NCBI RefSeq assembly: GCF_015207665.1
Contig: NZ_JADEWL010000004.1
Span: 62,001 to 126,000 of the forward strand
DNA from: Plectonema cf. radiosum LEGE 06105
GTDB lineage: Bacteria; Cyanobacteriota; Cyanobacteriia; Cyanobacteriales; Nostocaceae
Length of the DNA: 64,000 bases
Reading direction: 5' to 3'
The notes under the pieces were generated by a model, which was not told the origin of the DNA, did no database searches, and saw only the letters and a list, made by a program, of their open reading frames with translations. Positions 25,401 through 35,680 of the stretch are shown here, piece after piece. The translations under genes were made by a program, and so were the position numbers. Each line of letters begins with the position of its first letter. The first letter of the stretch is position 1.

Positions 25401-28400
25401 TATTATTACCATCTCCACCAGTGAGAATTAATCGTTCAATACTTTTAAGTTGGTCTCTACCCAAAAGAATTTTAGTTTTTGAATCCCGACTTTCAAGATT
25501 ATTGTTTGTCAAGATAAAATCAGCATCTTGAGTTTCTCGAACCGTATCAATACCTTCTCTACCATCAAGAGTATCATTACCCATACCACCGCTGAGTATA
25601 TCATTTCCCCGACCACCAAATAAGCTATCATTTCCAGCTTCACCTGAAAGATTTCCATCACCATTAAAGCCGAATAACTCAATTTGATTATTGCTTTCTC
25701 CACCAGTGATGACTAATCGTTCAATGCTTAAAAGTTGGTCTCTACCTAAATTTGTTCCAGTTTTTGAATCTCGACTTTCAAGGCGATCGCTAATAAATAC
25801 AAAGTTAGCGTCGGCAGTTTCTCGAACTGTATCAAAACCGTCTCCACCATCAAGAGTATCATCACCTTCACCACCGCTGAGTATATCGTCACCGCTTCCA
25901 CCGATTAAGCTATCATTTCCAGCTTCTCCGGAAAGATTCACATCACCCTTAAAGTCTTTCGCATCAATGATATTATTACTTGTACCACCAGTTAATACTG
26001 CTTTTTCAATATTTGAAAGCTTGTCAATAGCTATAGTTCCAGTTTTGACATCATTACTAGTAAGTTGATTTTCTGTCAGTTTAATATTTACATCTGCGGT
26101 TTCTCGTAAAGTATCGATACCTGCTCCACCGTCAATAGTATCGCTACCTTCACCACCACTTAGAATATCATCTCCGCGTCCGCCGAGTAAGCTATCGTTT
26201 CCAGCTTCTCCAGAAAGATTCACACTACCACTAAAGCGAGAAGCATCAAGTTTATTATTGCTTTCACCACCAGTTAATTGGACTCGCTCAATATTTATGA
26301 GTCGATCAATGCTCAACTGTCCACCAGTATTAGAATCGGTAATTTTTAACTGAGAATCTTGTTGGAAATCTTCTAGCTGAAAATCAGCATCCGCAGTTTC
26401 TCGAACTGTATCAATCCCCGCTCCACCGTCAAGAGTATCATTACCTTCACCACCGCTGAGTATATCATTCCCCAGACCACCAATTAAAGTATCGTTTCCA
26501 GCTTCACCCGCAAGATTCACATCACCATAAAAGTTTCTAGCTTCAATCCTATTATTGCTTTCTCCACCAGTTAAAGATAATTTTTCAATGTTGAAAAGTC
26601 GATCCGAACTTAAATATATTCGAGTTTTTGAATCTTGACTATTAAGGCGATCGCCGTTCAAGATAAAATCAGCATCGGCACTTTCTCGAACTGTATCAAT
26701 ACCCGCTCCACCATCAAAAGTATCGTCACCTTCACCACCGCTAAGGATATCATTACCCCAACCACCAAATAAGCTATCTCTACCACCTTCACCCGCAAGA
26801 TTCACATCACCGTAAAAGTTTTTTACGTCAATGATGTTGTTGCTTTCACCACCAGTAATAATTAATCTTTCAATATTGACAAGTTGATCCGAGCCTAAAT
26901 TGATTCGAGTTTTTGAATCTTTACTTTCAAGGCGATTATTTATCAAGGTAAAATCAGCGTCAGCAGATTCTCGAACCGTATCAATACCTTCAAAACCGTC
27001 AAGAATATCGTTACCTTCACCACCGCTAAGGATATCATTACCCCAACCACCAATTAAGGTATCGTTTCCAGCTTCACCCGAAAGGTAAACATTACCACTA
27101 AACCTTCTAGCTTCAATGATGTTATTCCTTGTTCCACCTGTTAAAGATGCACGTTCAATACTTTTAATGCTGCTAATACTAAGCTCTATAGGACTATTAA
27201 TTCTCAGTTGATTATCATCGAGTTGAAAATCACCATTTACGGTTGCGCGAATCGTATCGGTACCTTCACCACCATCAATCGTATCATTTCCACCGCCACC
27301 AGAGATATTATCGTTTCCAGCATTACCCAGAATCATTTCAGCTTCCGGGGTGCCATACAAATTATCGTTATCAGGAGTACCTATTTGATCGACACCTTTA
27401 ACATTATTAATTAAAATTGGAATTGGTGTAGGCAGACTACCAAGTGTACCATCGCTAACGCTTACCTGTAATGAATAAGAAGTTCTTTTTTCGTAATTAA
27501 GGTCATCACTATCATTAACAGTAATTCTGCCAGTGTTCGGGTCAATTGCAAAGGCAGCTTCACCATCACCGTCTAAATCATCTTGCGAATTCCTCCACAG
27601 TCTCCAATCGGAAAAATTAGTAGTTCCATCTGGATCATTAGCTGTTAGAGTACCGACAACAGTTCCTTTACGAGCATTTTCATCCACCCGCAACATGACA
27701 TTATCAATCTTGGGAGCATCATTGACAGCAGTGATATTAATACTTTTGCTTACCGCTTCGCTCACACCACCACTTCCATCAGAGACGATAAATTCTACAG
27801 TCCGTAAAGTAGCGCTTGGATTGTCAGACAAATTCCTATAAGTAATATTACGCAGTAGTTCTTGGACCATAGCAGGAGTTGCATTGGCATTAAAGTTAAT
27901 AACTAGCTGTGTTGTCCCTATACCACCGCTAAAAGTACCAATTTCTAGATCACCGTATTTAACAGTGGTATTTTCCAGATTAATTTGATTGGATTGCGTA
28001 CCTTGATTACGGATTGATAAACGGTCATCTTGACTACTACCTGATGCGAGTTTAACCGTTAAACTACCGTTATTAAAATTGGGTGAGTCGATATCTGTGA
28101 GGGTTGCATTAGCGTCGATGATTTGAATAGCGTTTTCAGTATAGTTGAGATTACTGTTAGATAAAGTGAGATTAAGATTGTAATAACCTTCGTAACGCAT
28201 CAGAGTAAAATCATTATTGCCACTACCTGCGACTATGATTTTGCCATCAGATTGAAGAGCCATGCTTGTATCTCTGTAACTATAACGAGATTGGTTAGCA
28301 ATCGTTATAACCTTGCCAGAATCACCAAAACTTTGGTCTAAACTGCCATCTGAATTATAAGCAACTACAGTAAAATCATGCTTATCATTAGTTCTCACAA

Positions 28401-29889
28401 CTCCCGATACAATTATTTTCCCACTTGGGGTAATTACTAAACTTTCAGCCCAAGCATAACTATTACCAATAGCTGTAACGACCTTACCATTATTACCAAA
28501 ACTACTATCTAAAGAACCATCAGCATTGTAACGAGCTAAAGCAAAACTAGCTTCAACGTCAATATCTCCTGTAAAACCAGCAACCACAATCTTTCCATCT
28601 GGTTGAATCGCGGCAAAATTTCCGAAGTCCCATTTATTCCCAAAATCAGTAAGAACCTTACCACCGTTACCAAAGCTAGTATTTAAGCTACCATCAACGT
28701 TATAACTAACTAAAGCAAAATCGGATAAACCAGCAGAACCCACCGCTAAAATCTTACCATCTGGCTGAATAATGATAGTATCAATCAAATCTTGACCACT
28801 AGTCACGGCAGTAATAACTCTACCACCTACACCAAATCCTGTATCTAAGGTGCCATCAGTGTTATAGCGGATAAGAGCAAAATCTGGATCGTGGTGAGTA
28901 TTATTACTTTGGATTCTTCCACCAACAATAATTTTGCCATCCGATTGAATAGCTACAGTCTTGACGTAATCATTTTTATTTTCAAAGTCTGTGACAACTT
29001 TACCACTATTACCAAATTGATTATCTAAACTACCATCAGCGTTGTAGCGTGCTATGGCAATATCTACTTGGGTTCCATTCTGTGTATTTCCAACTAATAC
29101 AATTTTACCATCTGACTGGATTGCTAGATCGTAACCTGTATCAGTATCACTACTTATCTGAGTAATTACCTTTCCATTATTACCGAAGCTTAAATCAAGT
29201 GTTCCATCTAGATTGTAACGTGCGATCGCAAAGTCACCAGTACCTCTACTAGTTTCTCCGACAACCAGAATCTTACCATCGGGTTGAATGGCGATGTCAT
29301 AAGCGGTATCAATATTACCGTTATTAAAATCTGTAAAAACCTTACCACCGTTACCAAATGTGGTATCCAAATCACCAGGAGCAAATACTCCACTATATTC
29401 TGCAAGGGTATGTTGCTCAAATATTAAAGCAATGTCATTCTCTACAAAATCACTTCCGACTCTAATTTCTAAATCCCAATTTCCCCCTAGTTCAACACTA
29501 CCCGTTTTAGTTGCAGATGCTGCAATGTTCGCACCAGTCAAACGATACAACTTTTCAACAAATTCTTTCCCTGCATCTCCAGCACCAACATTACAACCGT
29601 AGATAAAAAGGTTTTGACACCAGTTGCCTAGCTGTTCCTTGTAATACTCAAAAGTACTCAGACTTAACTGTGTGTTACCCAGATAAACACAACCGGGTGA
29701 ACCATGAGAAACAATGTGAGCGGTTTCAATTCCATTTCGCCGTGCGAGTACATCGGTGATTTGTTTTATGCCATCGCGCTTGGCATCAAGGACAATTTTT
29801 TCCACATTTTCAACAACCCCTCCAAGTAGAAAATCGTAGTTATCAACTGAGGAGTCAATGAAAAGAATGCTTGTATTTTTATTATTCAT
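22456..29889 (-). CDS. Giant DUF4347 / delta-60 / cadherin-like / RTX calcium-binding protein
   Basis: 2477 residues. Order: DUF4347 domain (about 8-165; AHIVSHGSPGCVYLGN, FIYGCNVGAGDAGKEFV); seven or so delta-60 repeats (about 170-560) built on IQPDGKILVVG and LDxSFGNxGKV; a cadherin-like segment (about 690-840, VDENARKGTVVGTLTANDPD); then from about 845 RTX nonamers (GGxGND) embedded in about 16 near-identical units of roughly 95 residues, each with DTVRExADADF, NIERLILTGGESNN and GDVNLSGEAGNDSL. The end (DIFVIRSGMGRDTIYDFEDG onward) is the usual C-terminus of cyanobacterial RTX proteins and probably directs type I secretion. Calcium-dependent, surface or extracellular. No exporter genes are adjacent. 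Confidence 0.93.
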   Translation of the reverse strand: MNNKNTSILFIDSSVDNYDFLLGGVVENVEKIVLDAKRDGIKQITDVLARRNGIETAHIVSHGSPGCVYLGNTQLSLSTFEYYKEQLGNWCQNLFIYGCNVGAGDAGKEFVEKLYRLTGANIAASATKTGSVELGGNWDLEIRVGSDFVENDIALIFEQHTLAEYSGVFAPGDLDTTFGNGGKVFTDFNNGNIDTAYDIAIQPDGKILVVGETSRGTGDFAIARYNLDGTLDLSFGNNGKVITQISSDTDTGYDLAIQSDGKIVLVGNTQNGTQVDIAIARYNADGSLDNQFGNSGKVVTDFENKNDYVKTVAIQSDGKIIVGGRIQSNNTHHDPDFALIRYNTDGTLDTGFGVGGRVITAVTSGQDLIDTIIIQPDGKILAVGSAGLSDFALVSYNVDGSLNTSFGNGGKVLTDFGNKWDFGNFAAIQPDGKIVVAGFTGDIDVEASFALARYNADGSLDSSFGNNGKVVTAIGNSYAWAESLVITPSGKIIVSGVVRTNDKHDFTVVAYNSDGSLDQSFGDSGKVITIANQSRYSYRDTSMALQSDGKIIVAGSGNNDFTLMRYEGYYNLNLTLSNSNLNYTENAIQIIDANATLTDIDSPNFNNGSLTVKLASGSSQDDRLSIRNQGTQSNQINLENTTVKYGDLEIGTFSGGIGTTQLVINFNANATPAMVQELLRNITYRNLSDNPSATLRTVEFIVSDGSGGVSEAVSKSINITAVNDAPKIDNVMLRVDENARKGTVVGTLTANDPDGTTNFSDWRLWRNSQDDLDGDGEAAFAIDPNTGRITVNDSDDLNYEKRTSYSLQVSVSDGTLGSLPTPIPILINNVKGVDQIGTPDNDNLYGTPEAEMILGNAGNDNISGGGGNDTIDGGEGTDTIRATVNGDFQLDDNQLRINSPIELSISSIKSIERASLTGGTRNNIIEARRFSGNVYLSGEAGNDTLIGGWGNDILSGGEGNDILDGFEGIDTVRESADADFTLINNRLESKDSKTRINLGSDQLVNIERLIITGGESNNIIDVKNFYGDVNLAGEGGRDSLFGGWGNDILSGGEGDDTFDGGAGIDTVRESADADFILNGDRLNSQDSKTRIYLSSDRLFNIEKLSLTGGESNNRIEARNFYGDVNLAGEAGNDTLIGGLGNDILSGGEGNDTLDGGAGIDTVRETADADFQLEDFQQDSQLKITDSNTGGQLSIDRLINIERVQLTGGESNNKLDASRFSGSVNLSGEAGNDSLLGGRGDDILSGGEGSDTIDGGAGIDTLRETADVNIKLTENQLTSNDVKTGTIAIDKLSNIEKAVLTGGTSNNIIDAKDFKGDVNLSGEAGNDSLIGGSGDDILSGGEGDDTLDGGDGFDTVRETADANFVFISDRLESRDSKTGTNLGRDQLLSIERLVITGGESNNQIELFGFNGDGNLSGEAGNDSLFGGRGNDILSGGMGNDTLDGREGIDTVRETQDADFILTNNNLESRDSKTKILLGRDQLKSIERLILTGGDGNNTIDARSFDGDVNLSGEAGNDSLVGGRGNDILSGGIGNDTLDGGDGFDTVREKNDANFRIINNNLESYNQNTSQFLGKDLLINIERIIITGGESNNFIDLSSFNGDVNLSGEVGNDTLIGGRGNDILSGGEGFDTLDGGEGFDTVRESADADFILTNNGLESRDLNNNIFLGRDQFLSIERLILIGGESNNIIDVRNFDGDVNLSGEAGRDSLVGGWGNDILSGGAGDDTLDGREGFDTVRESADVDFIFNGDRLESKDSNTNIFLGRDQLKNIERLILTGGESDNIIDVRNFDGDVNLAGEAGRDILIGGRRNDTLSGGAGDDTLDGGDGFDTVRETADADFRVISSRLESIDSKTKIFLGRDELRSIERLILTGGESNNIIELFGFNGDGNLSGEAGNDSLVGGWGNDTISGGAGDDTLDGREGFDTVRETQDVDFILINNSLESRDSKTKSLLGRDELRNIERLILTGGDGNNTINASSFNGDVNLAGEAGNDSLIAGIGDDTLSGGAGNDTLDGGAGIDTLRETQDVDFILINDAVESRDSKTKSLLGRDELRNIERLILTGGDSNNTINASSFNGNVNLSGEAGNDSLTGGMRDDTLSGGEGNDTLDGGAGINTLRETANVNLYLSDSYLDFVDPQFGRQLSRDEIRNIQRAILSGGSNSNRIDASGFSGNTFLYGNEGNDTLMGGEGDDNLDGGQGNDSLNGGAGTDTIRETGDVNFILTNNQLEIRDIRIPINSEIDRLTSIERAILSGGASNNIIDARQFTGNVFLYGNEGNDSLMGGEGDDNLYGGEGSDTLNGGAGTDTIRETIDGDFRLADNYLEINQANPRRSWGRDTLFSIERAVLTGGESRNVLDAGQFTGQVFLYGQGGNDTLWGGRGNDILKGGQGDDILDGRDGNDRLYGEAGRDIFVIRSGMGRDTIYDFEDGLDRLGLFNGLSFNDLEIRASGDSTNILQGNQVLVTLLNVNSNLISQSDFIL
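22640..27290 (-). repeat. About 16 tandem repeats of ~285 bp within the RTX gene
   Basis: Each unit encodes one FDTVRE...GGESNN...GEAGND...GGGND block. Some neighbours are almost identical over long stretches at the DNA level (for example units around 23600-24100), others have drifted, which indicates repeated unit duplication. The copy number is likely to vary between strains and may be mis-assembled from short reads. Confidence 0.85.
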
Positions 29890-30216
29890 GTTCTTATTTA
29901 AATGAGTGATTAAAAATTTGTACTTCCGTTAAAACTATTTTCAAAATTACTTGTAAAATGCAGCTAGTCGCAGCTATTCAAAAAATCGGGTTTATTATCT
30001 AATAACTATTTTCCGGATTTATTGTATAAATTACATCGATAAATTTTCTGAAATACGATCAAAAAAACTTTGAAGAGCAGCCATTTTACTTTAAAATTGA
30101 CGGTTTTTACTGAGATTATTCTTATCGAATAAGTATTTATACGCATAAAAAATAGAGACATTATATTTGATTACAACATCTCTACATCAAAACTTTTATT
30201 TTATCTTTTTAATCAA
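29890..30216. other. Intergenic stretch between the RTX and oxidoreductase genes
   Basis: AT-rich, with no open frame of interest. It must contain the promoter of the RTX gene; the ribosome site before 29889 is weak (AAGAAC). Confidence 0.4.
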
Positions 30217-31341
30217 CTAAGAATTACCTTGCATATCAGCAGCGTTAACAAAATGTTTTGGTGTTTCAATCGCAGGAAGTTGAATTACTTGTTCAATAGT
30301 TGGTCTAGTTTGTATTTTAAATTCATCGAGTTTTACTGGCTTTCCTGTCTGCGCTGACTGTATAATCGCACGAATGGTGCGAACATCGGCTAAACCTTCG
30401 GTTCCTGATGGTTCTGGTTCTTGATTATTTAACACACAATCGGAAAAATATTGAATTTCTGCACCAAATTGGTCGCCAGCAGAATATGATTTTTCTTGAG
30501 TATCACCTTCTACAGTAATTTGTTGTTTAAGGTCTCCTGCATAAGTGTAAGCGCTATCCATCCGCAAATCACCTTTTGTTCCTATCACTCGAAAGGTTGC
30601 GGTAGAGGAAGCACCAAAGCTACTTGTAAAGCTGGCTAATCTTTCTTTGGGAAAACGCATGATAACGCTTGTCATTTCATCAACTTGCTCGAAGCGTTTT
30701 TCACCGTTATTAGCAATGAAAGCAAATACTTCTATAGGTTCATCTTGAAATAAATAACGCGCTGCATTAATGCAGTAAACACCCATATCATAAACGGAAC
30801 CGCCACCTTCAGAAAGTGGTGCTGTTAATCTGATATTACCTTCCTCAACTTGTTGAGAAAATACAGAATCAAAGATACGGGGTTCGCCAATTTGTCCCGA
30901 TTGAACTATTCTTACTGCTTCCATATTTGCTTTATCAAAATGGAGACGATAAGCAATCATTAATTTGACATTATTTTCTTTGGCAGCGCGAATCATCTCC
31001 TCACATTCATCCTCCTTTACTGCCATCGGTTTCTCACAGAGGATATGTACCCCTGAAGAAGCTGCTCTTACTGTATGTTCGAGATGTAAATGATTTGGTG
31101 TACCGATATAAACTGCATCTATATTTTCATTTTTCAGACATTCTTCGTATTGCTCGTAAGAATAAGTCGGAACTTGATACTTTGCACCCAGTTCTTTGCG
31201 TTTAGTTGCATCACCAGAAACTAGTGCTGCTAATTGAGAATTTTCGGTGTTGGAAAATGCTGGTAAAACATCTTCTTGAACTATCCAACCTAACCCAACA
31301 GCTGCATAACGTAATTTATTTTTACCATTTTGTACTGTCAT
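30217..31341 (-). CDS. Gfo/Idh/MocA family oxidoreductase
   Basis: The 374-residue protein starts with a Rossmann fold (YAAVGLGWIVQEDVLPAF, residues 12-29), has the signature EKP in HILCEKPMAVKE (103-105), and a C-terminal alpha/beta domain with GGGSVYDMGVYCINAARYLF. It should be an NAD(P)-dependent dehydrogenase acting on a sugar or related polyol. No signal peptide is present, so it is cytosolic, unlike the Tat-exported glucose-fructose oxidoreductase of the same family. Length is normal. Confidence 0.9.
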   Translation of the reverse strand: MTVQNGKNKLRYAAVGLGWIVQEDVLPAFSNTENSQLAALVSGDATKRKELGAKYQVPTYSYEQYEECLKNENIDAVYIGTPNHLHLEHTVRAASSGVHILCEKPMAVKEDECEEMIRAAKENNVKLMIAYRLHFDKANMEAVRIVQSGQIGEPRIFDSVFSQQVEEGNIRLTAPLSEGGGSVYDMGVYCINAARYLFQDEPIEVFAFIANNGEKRFEQVDEMTSVIMRFPKERLASFTSSFGASSTATFRVIGTKGDLRMDSAYTYAGDLKQQITVEGDTQEKSYSAGDQFGAEIQYFSDCVLNNQEPEPSGTEGLADVRTIRAIIQSAQTGKPVKLDEFKIQTRPTIEQVIQLPAIETPKHFVNAADMQGNS

Positions 31342-31896
31342 AATGTTTACCTATTATTGGATTTAGAAACTTGTGGAGAAGCAGTTTGAATAAGATTTTC
31401 GCTCATACTTGTATCGATCTATTTTTCTACTTCTGCGTTTCAATCTAAACATTTGATCATCTTGCCTTCATCTTCCTACCGATTGAAATGATACGAGCAT
31501 ACTTTCTGTCTGGAGAGGAAGCGCAAAGGTGCAGTTGATGATATAAGTAGCAGCAGGGCAAGGGAGTAGGCAGTAGCAGCAAGACTTCGATGCCAATTTA
31601 ACTAACTGTTACATAGTTGGTTTTATTTGTACCGACTTACTTATGTGTAGGGCCTCTTTGCTGAATCAACTAATCGGCTACAAAAATTAAAAATTAGATA
31701 TTCTCAACTATTTCATTTTGCGATCGCAATCAAAAGTCTCAGTGCCAAAAATCGCCACAATACTATAGCTGAATCGGAGCGACTTTTTTTAAATCAAAGC
31801 AAGATTTTGATAGAATGGCGCAAAAATCGGGCTTTAGTATCATTGCTAAATTCTTTAAATTAGATTTAACGAACAAAACAACCGGGAGAAACAACC
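31342..31896. other. Divergent intergenic region
   Basis: Between the oxidoreductase (minus) and hydrolase (plus). One HIP1 site lies at about 31721. AACTAACTGTTACATAGTTGGTT (around 31598-31620) is an imperfect dyad that could be an operator. The hydrolase start has GGGAG as its ribosome site. Nothing else is evident. Confidence 0.4.
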
Positions 31897-32949
31897 ATGA
31901 AATTCGCCTCTAGAACCATTCATACCTTTGCTCTCTCTTTAATTTTATTAGCCGGTAGCGCTTACGCTCAAACTCAAAATTTAGAATCAAGTCAGAATTT
32001 AGTACAAATAAGGCAAGTGTCCGATATTGCAATTGCAGCTAACAACTACAAACCTGGTATTAATCGTGTCACATTCCAAAGCGAAGGAGAAAAGTTAGTT
32101 GGTAATTTATATCTACCTGCAAGTTACAAACCGGGAGATAAATTACCTACAGTAGTAGTTACTGGTGCTTGGATGACTATTAAAGAACAAATGCCTGCAA
32201 CTTATGCTCAAAAACTTGCAGACGAAGGATTCGCCGCATTCGCATTTGATTTCCGCACTTTTGGGGAAAGTGGTGGTAAACTACGGGGACTTGAATCTCC
32301 TACAGAAAAAATCAAAGATATTCAAAATGCTGTTGGCTTCTTGCAAACTGTTGATGCTGTAGATAATAATAAAATCGCCGGATTAGGAATTTGTGCTAGT
32401 GCTGGTTATATGGTAGAAGCAGCAGCAAACGATTCCCGCATCAAATCATTAATTACAGTTGCTCCTTGGATTCATAGCCCAGAAATTGTTAATACCGTTT
32501 ACGGTGGAGAAAAAGCAGTCCAAGAAAAAATCAAAATTGGTGAAACTGCAAGAAAGCAATTTGAACAAACAGGAAAAGCCGAAGTTGTTCCCGCAGCTAG
32601 TAAAACCAACAAGAAAGCACCAATGTTTGGCGAAGTCCCTTACTACACAGATTCTCAACGCGGTGCAATCCCCCAATGGGATAATGAATTTGCAGTCATG
32701 TCATGGAAAGAATGGTTGACTTTTAATCCCATGCCACAAGCGAAAAATATTAACGTACCCACATTATTTGTCCATAGTGAAAAAGCTGCCATTCCCGATG
32801 GTGCGCGTCAATTCTTCCAATATATTCCTGTTGAGAATAAAAAGTTTGTTTGGTTAGAAAATCGTACTCAGTTTGATTTCTACGACCAAGAAAGTACCGT
32901 AAATCAATCAGTTTTACAGATTGTAAATCATCTACAATCGACATTATAA
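31897..32949 (+). CDS. Exported alpha/beta hydrolase (dienelactone-hydrolase-like)
   Basis: The 350-residue protein has a clear Sec signal peptide (residues 1-24, SAYA|Q). The fold signature includes TVVVTGAWMTIKEQ, FAFDFRTFGESGGK and the nucleophile elbow LGICASAGYM, where Cys166 occupies the nucleophile position as in dienelactone hydrolases. Late strands (NVPTLFVHSEKAAIPDGARQ) support an acid residue. It should hydrolyse an ester or lactone in the periplasm; the substrate is unknown. It is followed 78 bp later by a Tat-signal SDR on the same strand, then an aldo/keto reductase and an AraC regulator, a likely functional group. Confidence 0.85.
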   Translation: MKFASRTIHTFALSLILLAGSAYAQTQNLESSQNLVQIRQVSDIAIAANNYKPGINRVTFQSEGEKLVGNLYLPASYKPGDKLPTVVVTGAWMTIKEQMPATYAQKLADEGFAAFAFDFRTFGESGGKLRGLESPTEKIKDIQNAVGFLQTVDAVDNNKIAGLGICASAGYMVEAAANDSRIKSLITVAPWIHSPEIVNTVYGGEKAVQEKIKIGETARKQFEQTGKAEVVPAASKTNKKAPMFGEVPYYTDSQRGAIPQWDNEFAVMSWKEWLTFNPMPQAKNINVPTLFVHSEKAAIPDGARQFFQYIPVENKKFVWLENRTQFDFYDQESTVNQSVLQIVNHLQSTL

Positions 32950-33027
32950 ACTTTCCTAATTCTCACACCTTTCCTTAATCTGTAATAAGACAGTAGCAAT
33001 AATATAAACATTTGAGTAAATCAAATT

Positions 33028-33913
<886 letters not shown>

Positions 33914-33987
33914 TAGTTCGTGGTAGTACCAGGGCGAATCTCAAAGTTATCAAAAAAGTAGAACTAACATATACAGGGAATTAATTT

Positions 33988-35100
33988 ATGTCACTTAATA
34001 CTTACTATACCCTTGGACGTTCCGGACTTCGCGTCAGCCGTCTTGCTCTTGGTACAATGACCTTTGGTACTGAATGGGGTTGGGGTGCGGATGAAGATGC
34101 CGCACGACAAATGTTTAATACCTACGTCGATGCTGGTGGTAATTTGATTGACACCGCAGATTTATACACTAACGGTACTAGCGAAACTTGGTTGGGTAAT
34201 TTTATTAACGAGCGCAATCTCCGGGACAAAATTGCGATCGCGACAAAATTTAGTTACAATGCCGAACCAGGAAATCCCAATGCTGGTGGTAACGGACGTA
34301 AAAATATTATCCGCGCTGTGGAAAGCTCTTTAAAACGTTTGGGAACTGATTACATCGATTTATATATTCTCCACACTTGGGATAAAATTACTCCTGCTGA
34401 AGAAGTAATGCGTACTCTTAACGATTTGGTATCTGCGGGTAAGGTGCGATATATCGGACTTAGCGATACACCTGCTTGGTATGCAGCCAGAGCGCAAACT
34501 ATTGCCGAATATCGTAATTACGAACCTATTTCAACTTTGCAACTCGAATATTCCTTAGTAGAACGGAATATTGAGCGAGAATTTATACCTTTGGGAACTG
34601 AATTAGGAATGGGAATAATGGTGTGGAGTCCTTTAGCTAGGGGACTTTTGAGCGGTAAATATAAGCCTAGTGAAAGTGGATTTACTGGGGAAGGAAGACT
34701 ATATGTTACTAGTGAGGTAGATAATCCAGCATTTCAGAAAATTAGTGACAGAAATTGGAAAATTGTTGCGGAGTTGGAAACTGTTGCCAAAGAGTTAGGG
34801 CATAGTATGGCACAAGTCGCAGTAAACTGGGCGGTAAATCGTCCCGGTATCGCATCGGTAATTGTAGGTGCTTCTAAGTTATCGCAGCTCGAAGACAATA
34901 TAAAAGCATTAGATTTTGAGATTCCCGCAGAACTTGCAAATCGTCTCGAAGCTGTTAGCAAACCAGAATCACAGTTTCCCTACAGTTTCTTTGGTAGTGA
35001 AATTCAAGGAATGATTAACGGTGGTGCTATGGTTGGAGATAAACCTGATGGCTATAAACTCAATGTGTTGAGTAAATCTGCTGGTGCTGGTGTTTCTTAG
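33988..35100 (+). CDS. Aldo/keto reductase
   Basis: The 370-residue protein has the AKR barrel signature: NLIDTADLYTNGTSETWLG with Asp55 and Tyr60, IAIATKFSYN with Lys87, and YIDLYILHTWD with His129, giving the full catalytic tetrad. The C-terminal NADPH site is visible as IASVIVGASKLSQLEDNIKA. It reduces a carbonyl with NADPH in the cytosol; the sequence does not fix the substrate. Its stop codon TAG forms part of the 5-bp duplication that flanks the mobile element at 35101-35434. It follows the SDR by about 75 bp. Confidence 0.92.
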   Translation: MSLNTYYTLGRSGLRVSRLALGTMTFGTEWGWGADEDAARQMFNTYVDAGGNLIDTADLYTNGTSETWLGNFINERNLRDKIAIATKFSYNAEPGNPNAGGNGRKNIIRAVESSLKRLGTDYIDLYILHTWDKITPAEEVMRTLNDLVSAGKVRYIGLSDTPAWYAARAQTIAEYRNYEPISTLQLEYSLVERNIEREFIPLGTELGMGIMVWSPLARGLLSGKYKPSESGFTGEGRLYVTSEVDNPAFQKISDRNWKIVAELETVAKELGHSMAQVAVNWAVNRPGIASVIVGASKLSQLEDNIKALDFEIPAELANRLEAVSKPESQFPYSFFGSEIQGMINGGAMVGDKPDGYKLNVLSKSAGAGVS

Positions 35101-35434
35101 AGCGTGTTTATAACTAAAAAATAAAATTCTTGTAGGGTGTGTTAGATGCACGACTATGTTCTGCTAAAACATATAATTTTAATACATCTAACGCACCAAC
35201 AGTTGTTGGTGCGTTAGGGAGCATCCCCGCAGGTGTAAATTTATTTTTTTGTAGTGCGAGCTTCTAGCTCGCTAGCTAGTACTAGGGAGCGAGACGCTCC
35301 CACTACAAATTTTATTTTTGCTTTCATTGGGATGCTCCCGTGCGTTACGGCAAATTTTCACCTACTCTTTTTCCTATCGAATCCCAGAAAGCCGTAACAC
35401 ACCCGGCTCTTCAAATTTATTTTATAAACACCCT
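35101..35434. mobile_element. MITE-like element with nested repeats
   Basis: Ends AGCGTGTTTATAA (35101-35113) and TTATAAACACCCT (35422-35434) are inverted with one mismatch. CTTAG flanks both sides (35096-35100 and 35435-35439), a 5-bp target duplication. There is no reading frame inside. It contains a perfect palindrome AACGCACCAACA/TGTTGGTGCGTT (35192-35217) and a further dispersed repeat at 35217-35339. Confidence 0.65.
35217..35339. repeat. GGGAGCAT...ATGCTCCC repeat, intergenic copy
   Basis: Bounded by GGGAGCATC and GATGCTCCC, with an inner core GTAGTGCGAGC...GCTCCCACTAC. The same repeat is found in frame inside the RluA-type gene at 39438-39579. Here it sits inside the MITE. Confidence 0.6.
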
Positions 35435-35680
35435 CTTAGATTTCTTAGAAAGTAGTGAAAATTCAGATTCCCAAAAACCGGGAATCTAGAAATAATCACA
35501 AAAGTTTTGTATCCATCCCAATTTTTTTATTCTCGAAGCTTCTTGGGATGGGTTAGCTTTTGAATACAATCAGGTGAGCAAAAATCCTATCATAATCATT
35601 ACCATAAATTATCAGTAAGTTGATCTAGATTGCTATAGTTAATTTAATATAAGTTAACTTCTATAAGCATTCTCAATCCG

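Noticed and set aside
22640-27290. Regular repeats that might suggest a CRISPR array.
   Set aside because: The period of about 285 bp is coding and translates to RTX units; there are no short constant repeats with unique spacers.
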